Shown: piece after piece, positions 54,790-63,423 of the stretch | How positions within the stretch are numbered: the stretch's first letter is position 1 | Layout of the letters: every line of letters begins with the position of its first letter | Source: Streptomyces tuirus | GTDB lineage: Bacteria; Actinomycetota; Actinomycetes; Streptomycetales; Streptomycetaceae | DNA length: 64,000 nucleotides | Direction: 5' to 3' | Assembly (NCBI GenBank): GCA_018195615.1 | Contig: JAGTPG010000001.1 | Coordinates: forward strand, 248,001-312,000 | Made by a program: the position numbers and the translations under genes | Notes under the pieces: model-generated | What the model was told of the DNA's origin: nothing | The model's input: the letters and a program-made list of their open reading frames with translations, nothing else | The model's database searches: none

Positions 54790-56687
54790 CCGACTCCAGG
54801 CACGCGCTGATCATCGCCAACGACCGCTATGCCGATCAGGGGCTCAGGAAGCTCCGGGCGCCGGCCCAGGACGCCAGAGCCCTCGCCGGTGTGCTGCACG
54901 ACGTGCGGATCGGCGACTTCGAGGTGGAGGTGGTGAGCAACGCGTCCGCCGACGCCATGCGCAGGCAGATCCAGCGCTTCTTCAACGACCGGCGTCGCGA
55001 CGACACCCTCCTGCTGCACTTCTCCTGCCACGGCCTCAAGAGCGAGTCCGGCGAGCTCTACTTCGCGGCCAGCGACACCGAGCCCCGTCTGCTGGACGCC
55101 ACGGCGATCCCGGCCCAGTTCGTCCACGGGTGCATGTCCCGCACGAAGGCCGGCCGGACCGTCCTGTTCCTGGACTGCTGCTACGGCGGCGCCTTCTCCC
55201 GCGGCTCGTCCTCCGTACGCGCCTCGGGGGATGTCAACGTCCTCGAGTCCTTCCCGAGAGATAGGCCGGTCGGCGGGCGGGGCTGGGCCGTGATCACGGC
55301 GTCCGACTCCATGGAGTACGCCTTCGAGGGCGACCAGCTCGCCGAGGACTCCGCTCCGCGGCCCTCGGTGTTCACGCACGCGGTGGTTCAGGGCCTGGGC
55401 ACCGGCGAGGCCGACCTAGACGCGGACGGCGAGGTCTCCCTCGACGACCTGTACGACTACGTCTACGAGCACGTACGGGAGCAGAACCCCAACCAGACGC
55501 CGAAGAAGACGGTGGAGATGCGGGGCGAGTTCCATCTGGCACACAGCCGGCGTGGCCGCATCAAGATCGCCGCCGTGCCCACGCCGGCGTCGTTGCGGGC
55601 CGCCCTCGACAGCGACAACGTCCTCACCCGGCAGGGTGCCGTGCTGGAGCTGGAGAACCGGTTGCGGGACGAGAGCCTGCCGGTGGCGGAGGGGGCGCGT
55701 CAGAACCTGGTGGAGGTCGCGGGCAACGACATCCGTCAGATCGCCGCCCTGGCGAACCGGGCCCTGCGCGAGATCCACCTGGCGCCGTCCCCGGACCGCC
55801 TGGACTTCGGCCTGGTGCCGAGGGGTTCGCCGTGCCAGGAGCAGTCCGTGACCATGAACGGCCCGCCGCTGGCCCGGCACTGCGTGGCCCAGCCCACTCA
55901 GGCGTGGCTGCGTGTCGAGCCGACCGCGGACGGTCTCCGGGTCGGCGTCGACACGGCCGCCGAGGGGCACCTGTCCGGAGACATCGCGCTGAAGGGCGTG
56001 GCCGACGAGGTGGTGGTCCACGTCGAGGCGGTGGTGGGTCCGGCGCACGAGCCCGCTCCCCCGCGGTTCCCGGCTCCGAGTCCCCGTCCGGCCCCATGCC
56101 GCGGCAGCGTGAGCCCGGGCCGGGTGTGCACGACCAGGAGACGGCGATCATCGAGTCCCCGCCCTCCCGGCCCCCGCACGCAAACCCCCGCCTTCCCGGC
56201 CTCCTGCCCGCAGGCCCGCGACCCCCACACCACCGAGGCGTGTGCCCGAACCCCCGGCTTCGTCACCCCGGCGACCGGCACCCCGCCGGCCCGGGAGGAC
56301 AGCCGTCCCGGCCGTGCCCCCGCCTTCGCCGGCGCCGCGCTCGGCCTCGCCGTCGCCGCGGTCATCACGTTCATCATGGCCGTCCAGTCGGCGGCGGAGG
56401 CCGTCGCGGAACGGAGCGAAGCAGGGGTGGGCGGCAACATCGAGGACAACATCCGCGCACACGGAGCGCTCACGCCGCTCACCGTGTGCCTGATCACCGC
56501 CGCGCTCGCCCTGGTCGCCGGCGCGCTCGCCCGGCACGACCTGGGAACGCGGCGGGCACGCTACTCCCAGCAGGCGGCGAGCGGCACGCGGACCCTGACC
56601 TCGGTCGCGAAGGGGGTGGCCATACCGGTGCTGATCCTGGCCGTCCTCATCGGCATCACGTACCTGGTGGGCAGGGAACAGTGGTGA
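54786..56687 (+). CDS. Membrane-anchored caspase-family peptidase
   Basis: The 633-residue protein begins with a caspase p20-like domain (1-250): RHALIIANDRYADQGLRKLR, catalytic His82 in LLLHFSCHGLKS and Cys132 in VLFLDCCYGGAFSRG. A helical HEAT-like stretch follows (about 270-340, TRQGAVLELENRLRDESLPV), then an Ig-like DUF1573-type domain (about 345-420, RLDFGLVPRG, GHLSGDIALKGVADEVVVHV). A Pro-rich linker leads to three membrane helices (ALGLAVAAVITFIMAV, LTVCLITAALALVAGALA, IPVLILAVLIGITYLVG). The catalytic domain would be cytoplasmic. In the linker (56060-56330) another phase reads more naturally (VHDQETAIIESPPSRP), so up to three balanced missing bases are possible there. Confidence 0.82.
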   Translation: MTDSRHALIIANDRYADQGLRKLRAPAQDARALAGVLHDVRIGDFEVEVVSNASADAMRRQIQRFFNDRRRDDTLLLHFSCHGLKSESGELYFAASDTEPRLLDATAIPAQFVHGCMSRTKAGRTVLFLDCCYGGAFSRGSSSVRASGDVNVLESFPRDRPVGGRGWAVITASDSMEYAFEGDQLAEDSAPRPSVFTHAVVQGLGTGEADLDADGEVSLDDLYDYVYEHVREQNPNQTPKKTVEMRGEFHLAHSRRGRIKIAAVPTPASLRAALDSDNVLTRQGAVLELENRLRDESLPVAEGARQNLVEVAGNDIRQIAALANRALREIHLAPSPDRLDFGLVPRGSPCQEQSVTMNGPPLARHCVAQPTQAWLRVEPTADGLRVGVDTAAEGHLSGDIALKGVADEVVVHVEAVVGPAHEPAPPRFPAPSPRPAPCRGSVSPGRVCTTRRRRSSSPRPPGPRTQTPAFPASCPQARDPHTTEACARTPGFVTPATGTPPAREDSRPGRAPAFAGAALGLAVAAVITFIMAVQSAAEAVAERSEAGVGGNIEDNIRAHGALTPLTVCLITAALALVAGALARHDLGTRRARYSQQAASGTRTLTSVAKGVAIPVLILAVLIGITYLVGREQW

Positions 56688-57551
56688 CTACTTGAGGAGC
56701 CGGGACATCCGGCGGTCGGCCAGCGGCTTGCCGCCCGTCTGGCAGGTCGGGCAGTACTGGAGCGAGGAGTCGCTGAAGGACACGTCGCGGATGGTGTCCC
56801 CGCACACCGGGCAGGGCTCACCGGTTCGTCCGTGCACGCGCAGGCCGCTCTTCTTCTCGGCTTTCAGCCGGCCGGCCGCCACGCCCCGGGAGCGTTCGAC
56901 CGCCTCGGTGAGGGTGTCGCGCAGGGCCGCGTAGAGCCGCCCGGTCTCCTCCTCGCTCAGGGAGGCGGCCAGTTTGAAGGGCGACATCCTCGCCGCGTGC
57001 AGGATCTCGTCGCTGTAGGCGTTGCCCACGCCCGCGATCAGGCCCTGGTCACGCAAGGCGCCCTTGAGCTGACGCCGTTCACCGGCCAGGAGCTCCGCGA
57101 GACGCCGCTCGTCGAAGTCGCCGGCCAGCGGGTCCGGGCCGAGCCGGGCGACGCCCGGGACGTCCTGCGGGTCCCCCACGACGTACACCGCGAGCCGCTT
57201 CTGGGTGCCGGCCTCGGTCAGGTCGAAGCCGGCGCCGGTCTCCAGGGCCACGCGCAGCGCGAGGGGGCCCTTACCGGGGCGGGGTGGGCCGTCCGGGAGG
57301 CGGTCCTTCCAGTGGAGCCAGCCCGCTCGGGCCAGGTGGGTCACCAGGTGCGGGCCGTCCGCGGTGGCGATGTCCAGGAACTTGCCGTACCGGCGCACGG
57401 CGGCGACCTCGTGGCCCTCGACGGCGGACAGGGGCGGGTCGAACGTCTTCAGGACACTGATCGCGACGGGCAGCACCCGTACGATCTCGTGGCCGACGAG
57501 GTGCTCGGTCAGAAAGTCCTTGAGCGCCTCGACCTCGGGAAGTTCCGGCAT
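56688..57551 (-). CDS. Fpg/Nei-family DNA glycosylase
   Basis: The 287-residue bifunctional base-excision enzyme has its catalytic N-terminal proline and glutamate in MPELPEVEALK. The core includes VRRYGKFLDIATADG, THLARAGWLHW and LIAGVGNAYSDEILHAARMS (helix-two-turn-helix). A C-terminal zinc finger, PCPVCGDTIRDVSFSDSS with YCPTCQTGG, closes it. It removes oxidised bases and nicks the abasic site. Formamidopyrimidine versus endonuclease VIII-type preference cannot be decided. It ends one base from the stop of the convergent caspase gene. Confidence 0.9.
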   Translation of the reverse strand: MPELPEVEALKDFLTEHLVGHEIVRVLPVAISVLKTFDPPLSAVEGHEVAAVRRYGKFLDIATADGPHLVTHLARAGWLHWKDRLPDGPPRPGKGPLALRVALETGAGFDLTEAGTQKRLAVYVVGDPQDVPGVARLGPDPLAGDFDERRLAELLAGERRQLKGALRDQGLIAGVGNAYSDEILHAARMSPFKLAASLSEEETGRLYAALRDTLTEAVERSRGVAAGRLKAEKKSGLRVHGRTGEPCPVCGDTIRDVSFSDSSLQYCPTCQTGGKPLADRRMSRLLK

Positions 57552-57573
57552 GGGTCCAGAGTGCCACGCGGTG

Positions 57574-59659
57574 TCACGCGCGGTCGGGCACCACGAACTC
57601 GCACCACACGGCCTTGCCGCCGCCCCGGGCCTCCACGCCCCACACGTCGGTGAGCAGCTCGACCAGCAGCAGTCCCCGCCCGGACACGCCCGACTCGCCC
57701 GCCTCGCGGCGGCGCGGCAGCGCGCTGGAGGAGTCCTCGACCTCGATGCGCAGCCGGCGTTCGGGGCCGGTGAGGGCCCGCAGGGTGACGATCGCGGAGC
57801 CCTCGGTGTGCATCAGGGCGTTGGTGATCAGCTCGTCGGCGACCAGTTCGACCTCGTCGGCGCGGTCCCGTGCTCCCCAGGCCCCGACCGCCGTGCGGAT
57901 CATGTGCCGGGCGTCGACCAGGGCGGCCGGGTCGCCGGGGCCACGAGCCACTGGAGCCGGCCACCGGGGTGCGGGCCGTCGATTGCGCGCCGGCGCAGCA
58001 GGAGCAGCGCCACGTCGTCGTCACCGCCACGCTCGGCGGCCACGTCGATGAGCCGGTCGGCGAGGTCCCGTACGTCGTCGGGGCCGGTGGCGACGAGCGC
58101 GGTGAGGGTGCGCATGCCGTCGTCGAGGTCGGCGCCGGGCTGCTCCACCAGACCGTCGGTGCACAGCAGCAGGGTGTCGCCGGGGTCGAGCTCGATGGTG
58201 CCCACCGGATAGTCGAGGCGGGCGAACTCGGCGGACAGGCCGAGCGGCAGCCCGCCCGGGACGGTGACGCGGCGGCAGGAGCCGTCGCTGCGGCGCACCA
58301 GCGGATCGATGTGGCCGGCGCGGACCATCTGGAGCACGCCGGTGGTCAGGTCGGCCTGCGCGTAGAGGCAGGTGGCGGAGCGGTCGGTGTCGAGTTCGTG
58401 CAGGAAGACGGAGGCGCGGGCCATGACGGTGGCCGGGGGTGTCCCTCGGCGGCGTAGGCGCGCAGCACGATGCGCAGCTGGCCCATGACGGCGGCCGCGT
58501 GCGTGTCGTGGCCCTGGACGTCGCCGATGACGGCGCCGACCCGGCCGCCGGGCAGCGGGATCAGGTCGTACCAGTCGCCGCCGATGTCCCGGCCGACGGA
58601 GCCGCCGATGGTGGCGGCCCGGTAGCGGACGGCGACGTCGGCGCCGGGCACACTGGGGATGGTGCGGGGCAGCATGGCCTGCTGGAGGCCCTGCGCGAGG
58701 TCCATCTCCTGCTCGTAGAACATGGCGCGCTGCAGGCTCTGCGCGATGCTGCTGCCGAGGGCGACGAGGATGTTGCGCTCCTCGGAGGTGAAGCCGCGCC
58801 GGTCGCTGTAGAGCAGGCCCATCGCGCCGATGGGCCGGGCCTGGACGATGAGCGGCAGATAGGCGGCCGACGTGATGTTCAGGTCGGTGATGTGCGGCCA
58901 GAGGATCGGGTAGCGCTCGGCGAACTCCTCCGGCGACTCGATGAAGCAGGGGCCGAGGGTCCGTACGGCCTCGCTCATCGGGTAGGGCTCGTCGATCCGG
59001 GTGACACGGGTGCCGGGCACGAAGCTGCCGACGGGCCCTTCGGCGACCAGGCGGATGCGGCCCGCCTCGACCAGGCCCATGACGAGGCTGGTGGCGCCCA
59101 GGTGGGTCACGCCGTGGGTGTCCTTGAGGACGTCGATGACGTCCTGGACGGTGCGGGCGTGGGCGAGGGCGGCCGTGGTGAGTTCGACGACGCTGGTCTG
59201 CTGCCGGCGGGCCTCGTCCTGGGCGGCCTGGTCGAGGCGGGCGTCGCTCTCGACGAGTTCCTGGGTGGCGTCCCGGACGATGCCGATGATGCGGCGGGGC
59301 CGTCCGGTGTCGTCGCGCCTGATGTAGCCCTGGGTGTGGGTCCAGCGCAGGGTGCCGTCGCGGCGGCGGAGGCGGAAGTAGGCGCCGTAGTTCTCGCTGC
59401 CGTCCTTCAGGGCCTGGGAGACCGCGGTGTCCAGGCGCCGGGCCTCGTCGGGCGGGACGCGTTTGGAGAGGGTCTCGGGGTGGTCGTCGTACTCGTCGGA
59501 GCGCACGTCGAAGATCTCGTGGGCCTGGGCGTCCATCTGCATCAGGCCGGTGTCCAGATCCCAGTCGAAGCTGCCCATCCGGTTGAGCGCGAGGATCGGG
59601 TCCGGGTGGGCGGGCCAGTCGTCCGGGAGTGACAGGGCGCTCGCTCCCCGATCAGCCAT
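57574..59659 (-). CDS. PAS-GAF-SpoIIE phosphatase with C-terminal HATPase domain (two frame breaks)
   Basis: The 695-residue corrected protein has a PAS domain (about 25-130, MGSFDWDLDTGLMQMDAQAH), GAF (about 155-310), a PP2C/SpoIIE phosphatase (about 325-540; GGDWYDLIPLPGGRVG, IGDVQGHDTHAA, LLLCTDGLVEQPG, GDDDVALLLL hold the metal aspartates) and a histidine-kinase-like ATPase (about 560-695, VELVADELITNALMHTEGSA). One base must be restored at 58435-58439 (G run) and one near 57952-57956 to join the parts. The layout is typical of anti-sigma/anti-anti-sigma control in Streptomyces, combining serine phosphatase and RsbW-like kinase functions. The partner sigma is not visible. Confidence 0.85.
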
Positions 59660-59871
59660 GGGCCCACCTTGCCAGGATTCGTCCGTTTCTTCGACCGGAT
59701 GTGCTGAGTCTACGGGCTCCTGTGCTGGTCCGGCCCTCAGTTACGGAAGACGCCCATGGGGCACCCGACGTTGCCGTCGGCTTGCTTCACCCACTCGGCT
59801 TACACACCCGGAGCGGTGGTACACGGAGCGTGACACTGGGTCCAACGCCGTATCGGGAGGAGCGCACGGCC

Positions 59872-61293
59872 GTGGACTGGTTCACCGCATCCGACTACTG
59901 GCTGAGCCGGCTGGTCTTCCAGCGGGCGCTGGCCGCCGTGTACCTGGTGGCGTTCCTGACGGCGGCGCTGCAGTTCCGGGCGCTGATCGGGCAGCGCGGC
60001 ATGCTGCCGGTGCCGCGGTTCGTCGAACGGGTGTCGTTCAAGCGGGCGCCGAGCCTGTTCCAACTGCACTACTCGGACCGCTTCTTCGCGGTCTGCGCCT
60101 GGGCGGGCTGCGCGGTGTCGGCGGCGCTGCTGGCCGGGCTGGACTCGCTGCTGCCCCTGTGGGGCGGCATGCTGCTGTGGCTGGTGCCGTGGGCGCTGTA
60201 CCTGTCGATCGTCAACGTCGGGCAGACCTGGTACTCGTTCGGCTGGGAGTCGCTGCTGCTGGAGGTCGGCTTCCTCGCCGTGTTCCTCGGCAACGACGAG
60301 GTGGCGCCGCCCCTCGTCGTGCTGTTCCTGCTGCGGTGGATCCTGTTCCGCGTGGAGTTCGGCGCGGGACTGATCAAGATGCGCGGCGACGAGTGCTGGC
60401 GGAAGCTGACGTGCCTGGACCATCATCACGAGACCCAGCCGATGCCCGGTCCGCTGAGCTGGTTCTTCCACCATCTGCCCAGGCCCCTGCACCGCGTCGA
60501 GGTGGCGGCGAACCACTTCACCCAACTCGTGGTGCCGTTCGCGCTGTTCGCTCCGCAGCCGGTCGCGACGTCCGCCGCCGCGCTGATGATCGTCACCCAG
60601 CTGTGGCTGGTGCTCTCGGGCAACTTCTCCTGGCTGAACTGGATCACGATCGTGCTGGCCCTGTCGGCGGTGCGGTTCCCGGCCGATCCGCCGGAGGTGC
60701 CCGACGCTCCGCTGTGGTACGTGATCGTGGTGCTCGCGGTGGCCGTGCTGCTGGTGGGACTCAGCTACCAGCCGGTCCGCAACATGGTCTCCCGCAGCCA
60801 GGTGATGAACCGCTCGTTCGACCCGCTCCACCTGGTCAACACCTACGGGGCGTTCGGCAGCGTGAGCCGGGTCCGGTACGAGGTGGTGGTCGAGGGCACC
60901 GCGGACGACGTGCCGCGTGCGGACTCGGACTGGCGGGAGTACGAGTTCCGGGGCAAGCCGGGCGATCCGCGGCGCTGGCCGCGTCAGTTCGCGCCGTACC
61001 ACCTGCGGCTCGACTGGCTGATGTGGTTCGCGGCCCTCTCCCCCACGTACGCCGGCTCCTGGTTCGGCACGCTGGTGGAGCGGCTGCTGGAGAACGACCG
61101 GGACACGCTGAGACTGCTGCGCCGCTCGCCGTTCCCGCCGGACGAGCCCCCGCGGTATGTGCGCGCCCGCCTGTTCCGCTACCGGTACACGTCGTGGCGT
61201 GAGCTGCGGGAGACGGGCGCGTGCTGGGAGCGGACGTTCGTGCGGGAGTACCTGCCGCCGACGCGGCTGGCGGGGAGCGTTCAGAGGTCGTAG
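59872..61293 (+). CDS. Lipase maturation factor (LMF)-family membrane protein
   Basis: The 473-residue protein starts at GTG 59872 after GGGAGG. It has about seven membrane segments, family signature stretches FGWESLLLEVGFLAVFLGND, LLRWILFRVEFGAGLIKMRG with DECWRKLTCLDHHHETQPMP, and a soluble C-terminus (VNTYGAFGSVSRVRYEVVVE, WREYEFRGKPGDPRRWPRQF, AGSWFGTLVERLLENDRDTL). In animals LMF1 assists lipase folding in the ER; bacterial members are of unknown role, perhaps in exported protein handling. Its last 13 bases overlap the convergent amidohydrolase end. Confidence 0.85.
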   Translation: MDWFTASDYWLSRLVFQRALAAVYLVAFLTAALQFRALIGQRGMLPVPRFVERVSFKRAPSLFQLHYSDRFFAVCAWAGCAVSAALLAGLDSLLPLWGGMLLWLVPWALYLSIVNVGQTWYSFGWESLLLEVGFLAVFLGNDEVAPPLVVLFLLRWILFRVEFGAGLIKMRGDECWRKLTCLDHHHETQPMPGPLSWFFHHLPRPLHRVEVAANHFTQLVVPFALFAPQPVATSAAALMIVTQLWLVLSGNFSWLNWITIVLALSAVRFPADPPEVPDAPLWYVIVVLAVAVLLVGLSYQPVRNMVSRSQVMNRSFDPLHLVNTYGAFGSVSRVRYEVVVEGTADDVPRADSDWREYEFRGKPGDPRRWPRQFAPYHLRLDWLMWFAALSPTYAGSWFGTLVERLLENDRDTLRLLRRSPFPPDEPPRYVRARLFRYRYTSWRELRETGACWERTFVREYLPPTRLAGSVQRS

Positions 61294-62114
61294 ACGCGGG
61301 TCGCGGTGCCCGCGAGGATCTGCTCCTGTTCGTGCGGGGAGGTCAGGTCGCGGGCGATGTCCAGGATGTCGCCGTACGAGGCCGCGAGCGTGCACACGGG
61401 CCAGTCCGAGCCGTACATCAGACGGCCCGGGCCGAAGGCCGCCAGCGCCACGTCGGCGTACGGGCGCAGGTCCGCCACCGTCCAGGAGGCGAGGTCGGCC
61501 TCGGTGACCAGGCCGGACAGTTTGCCGACCGTGTTGGGCAGGGCGGCGAGGGCGCGCAGGCCGGACGCCCAGGGGTCGAGCTGCCCGGAGGCGATGGGCG
61601 GTTTGCCCAGGTGGTCAAGGACGAAGGTGAGGCCGGGCAGGTCCGCGGCGGCCCGGACGCAGGCCGGGAGCTGGTGGGGCAGGACGACGAGGTCGTAGAC
61701 CAGCCCGGCGTCGGCGACGGCGGCCAGTCCCCGGCGCACGTCCGGGCGGAGCAGCCACTCGGGGTCGGGTTCTCCCTGGACCTGGTGGCGGATGCCCTTG
61801 AGGTACTGCCCGCCGGGGAGTTCCCGCAGCCGGGCCAGTTCGTCGGCGACGTCGGGGCGGGTGAGGTCGGTCCAGCCGACGACGCCCGCGACCAGGTCGT
61901 ACGTGTCGGCCAGGGACAGGAACTCCGGTGTCTCCTCGGGCACGGTGACCGTCTGGACGAGGACCGTGCGGGTCACTCCGGCGGCTGTCGCCTCGGGTTC
62001 GAGGTCCTTGAGTGTGAAGTCGCAGCGCAGCGGCTGGAGTTCGGGCCCGGTGATCCAGTCCTGGTCCCGTACGGACAGGTCCCACACGTGGTGGTGGGCG
62101 TCGACCACGGTCAT
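61281..62114 (-). CDS. Amidohydrolase, probable L-fuconolactonase-type lactonase
   Basis: The 277-residue TIM-barrel hydrolase (amidohydro_2 group) has DAHHHVWDLS at the start (metal His), GWTDLTRPDVADELARLREL, YLKGIRHQVQGEPDPEWLLR, LTFVLDHLGKPPIASGQLDP and YGSDWPVCTL. This pattern is that of sugar lactonases acting on L-fuconolactone or L-rhamnono-lactone. The ATG overlaps the mutarotase stop by four bases. It is the last gene of the sugar operon. Confidence 0.82.
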   Translation of the reverse strand: MTVVDAHHHVWDLSVRDQDWITGPELQPLRCDFTLKDLEPEATAAGVTRTVLVQTVTVPEETPEFLSLADTYDLVAGVVGWTDLTRPDVADELARLRELPGGQYLKGIRHQVQGEPDPEWLLRPDVRRGLAAVADAGLVYDLVVLPHQLPACVRAAADLPGLTFVLDHLGKPPIASGQLDPWASGLRALAALPNTVGKLSGLVTEADLASWTVADLRPYADVALAAFGPGRLMYGSDWPVCTLAASYGDILDIARDLTSPHEQEQILAGTATRVYDL

Positions 62115-62428
62115 GACGGCAGCTCCCACACGACGGGCAGGCCTGCGTCCGCGCCCTCGCCCGAGTAGTCGTGCACGACGTCCAGCAGTTCGGCCATACG
62201 GGCCTGCCAGGCGACGTTGACCGGCAGTTTCTCCAGTTCGGCGAGGAGGCGGGCGTAGTCCTCGCACTCCAGGAGGTGGAACAGGTCGGTGCCGCTGCGC
62301 CAGATGGTCCAGGAGGTGGCGCCGGCGGCGCGGATGGCGTCGGTGAGTTCCGCGGGGACCTCGCGGTGGGCGGCCTCGTAGTCGGCTACGCGGTCCGCGC
62401 GGACCTTGGTGTGCAGGGCGACTCTCAT
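62111..62428 (-). CDS. L-rhamnose/L-fucose mutarotase (RhaM/FucM-like)
   Basis: The 105-residue protein (MRVALHTKVRADRVADYEAA, SWTIWRSGTDLFHLLECEDY, VNVAWQARMAELLDVVHDYS) belongs to the rhamnose mutarotase fold, which interconverts the alpha and beta anomers of 6-deoxy-sugars. The start overlaps the aldo/keto reductase stop (ATGA). In this operon L-fucose or L-rhamnose is the likely substrate, feeding the aldose dehydrogenase. Confidence 0.8.
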   Translation of the reverse strand: MRVALHTKVRADRVADYEAAHREVPAELTDAIRAAGATSWTIWRSGTDLFHLLECEDYARLLAELEKLPVNVAWQARMAELLDVVHDYSGEGADAGLPVVWELPS

Positions 62429-63423
62429 GACGGCTCCTCGGACGTCGCCTCGGCCGGGACGGGGGCGTCGGCGGACAGCAGGTTTCTCGCGCGCAGCTCC
62501 TGCCAGAACGCGTCGGGCACGTGGGCGGCGAACTGGTGGGCGCAGTCCCTGACTTCGTGCGCCGAGCGGGCGCCGACGAGGACGCTCGCGACGGCCGGGT
62601 GGGCGGCGCAGAAGGCCAGGGCGGCGGCGCGCAGTGTGGTGCCGTGGCGGTGGGCGACGGACTTCAGCCGCAGGGCCCGCTCGACCAGTTCGGAGGGTGC
62701 GGCGGTGTAGTTGTACCTGGCGCCGGGTTTCGGGTCGGCCAGCAGACCGGAGTTGAAGGCGCCGCCGATGACGACGGAGGTGCCGCGCTCGTGGGCGGTG
62801 GGCAGCAGGTCGGTGAGGGCGCTCTGGTCGAGCAGGGTGTAGCGGCCGGCGCACAGCACCACGTCGACGTCGGTGTCGCGGACGAAACGGGTGAGCATCT
62901 CCGCCTGGTTCATGCCGGCGCCGATCGCCCCGACCACGCCCTCGGAGCGGAGTTTCTCCAGCGCCGGGTAGCCCTCGCGGAAGGCCCACTCGGCGTGCTC
63001 GTCCGGGTCGTGGAGGTAGACGACGTCGACGCGGTCGAGGCCGAGCCGTTCGAGGCTGGCCTCCAGGGTGCGGCGTACGCCGTCGGCGCTGAAGTCCCAC
63101 ACGCGCCGGTGGGTGGCGGGCACGGCGAAGCCGCCCGCGAGGTCGTCGCCGGTGCCCTCGGAGGGCTCCAGCCGCCGGCCCACCTTGGTGGAGACGGTGT
63201 ACCGGTCGCGGGGGTGCTCGCGCAGGGCGGCGCCGAGGCGGCGTTCGGACAGGCCGAGTCCGTAGTGCGGGGCGGTGTCGAAGTAGCGGATGCCCCGCTG
63301 CCAGGCGGCCTCGACGGCCTCGTGGGCCTGGGCCTCACCGACCTCGGTGTACAGATTGCCGATGGCGGCGGCGCCGAAGGACAGGGCGCTGACCTGGACG
63401 CCGCTGCGGCCGAGGCGGTTCAC
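62425..63423 (-). CDS. Aldo/keto reductase, D-threo-aldose 1-dehydrogenase-like
   Basis: The 332-residue AKR starts at GTG 63423 (VNRLGRSGVQVSALSFGAAA) in a GTGA overlap with the SDR gene. The catalytic tetrad is visible: Asp and Tyr in YFDTAPHYGLGLSERRLG, Lys in YTVSTKVGRRLEPS and His in VDVVYLHDPDEHAEWAF. The pattern matches L-fucose/D-threo-aldose dehydrogenase, which oxidises the sugar to a lactone. It would produce the lactone used by the downstream amidohydrolase. Confidence 0.85.
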   Translation of the reverse strand: MNRLGRSGVQVSALSFGAAAIGNLYTEVGEAQAHEAVEAAWQRGIRYFDTAPHYGLGLSERRLGAALREHPRDRYTVSTKVGRRLEPSEGTGDDLAGGFAVPATHRRVWDFSADGVRRTLEASLERLGLDRVDVVYLHDPDEHAEWAFREGYPALEKLRSEGVVGAIGAGMNQAEMLTRFVRDTDVDVVLCAGRYTLLDQSALTDLLPTAHERGTSVVIGGAFNSGLLADPKPGARYNYTAAPSELVERALRLKSVAHRHGTTLRAAALAFCAAHPAVASVLVGARSAHEVRDCAHQFAAHVPDAFWQELRARNLLSADAPVPAEATSEEPS

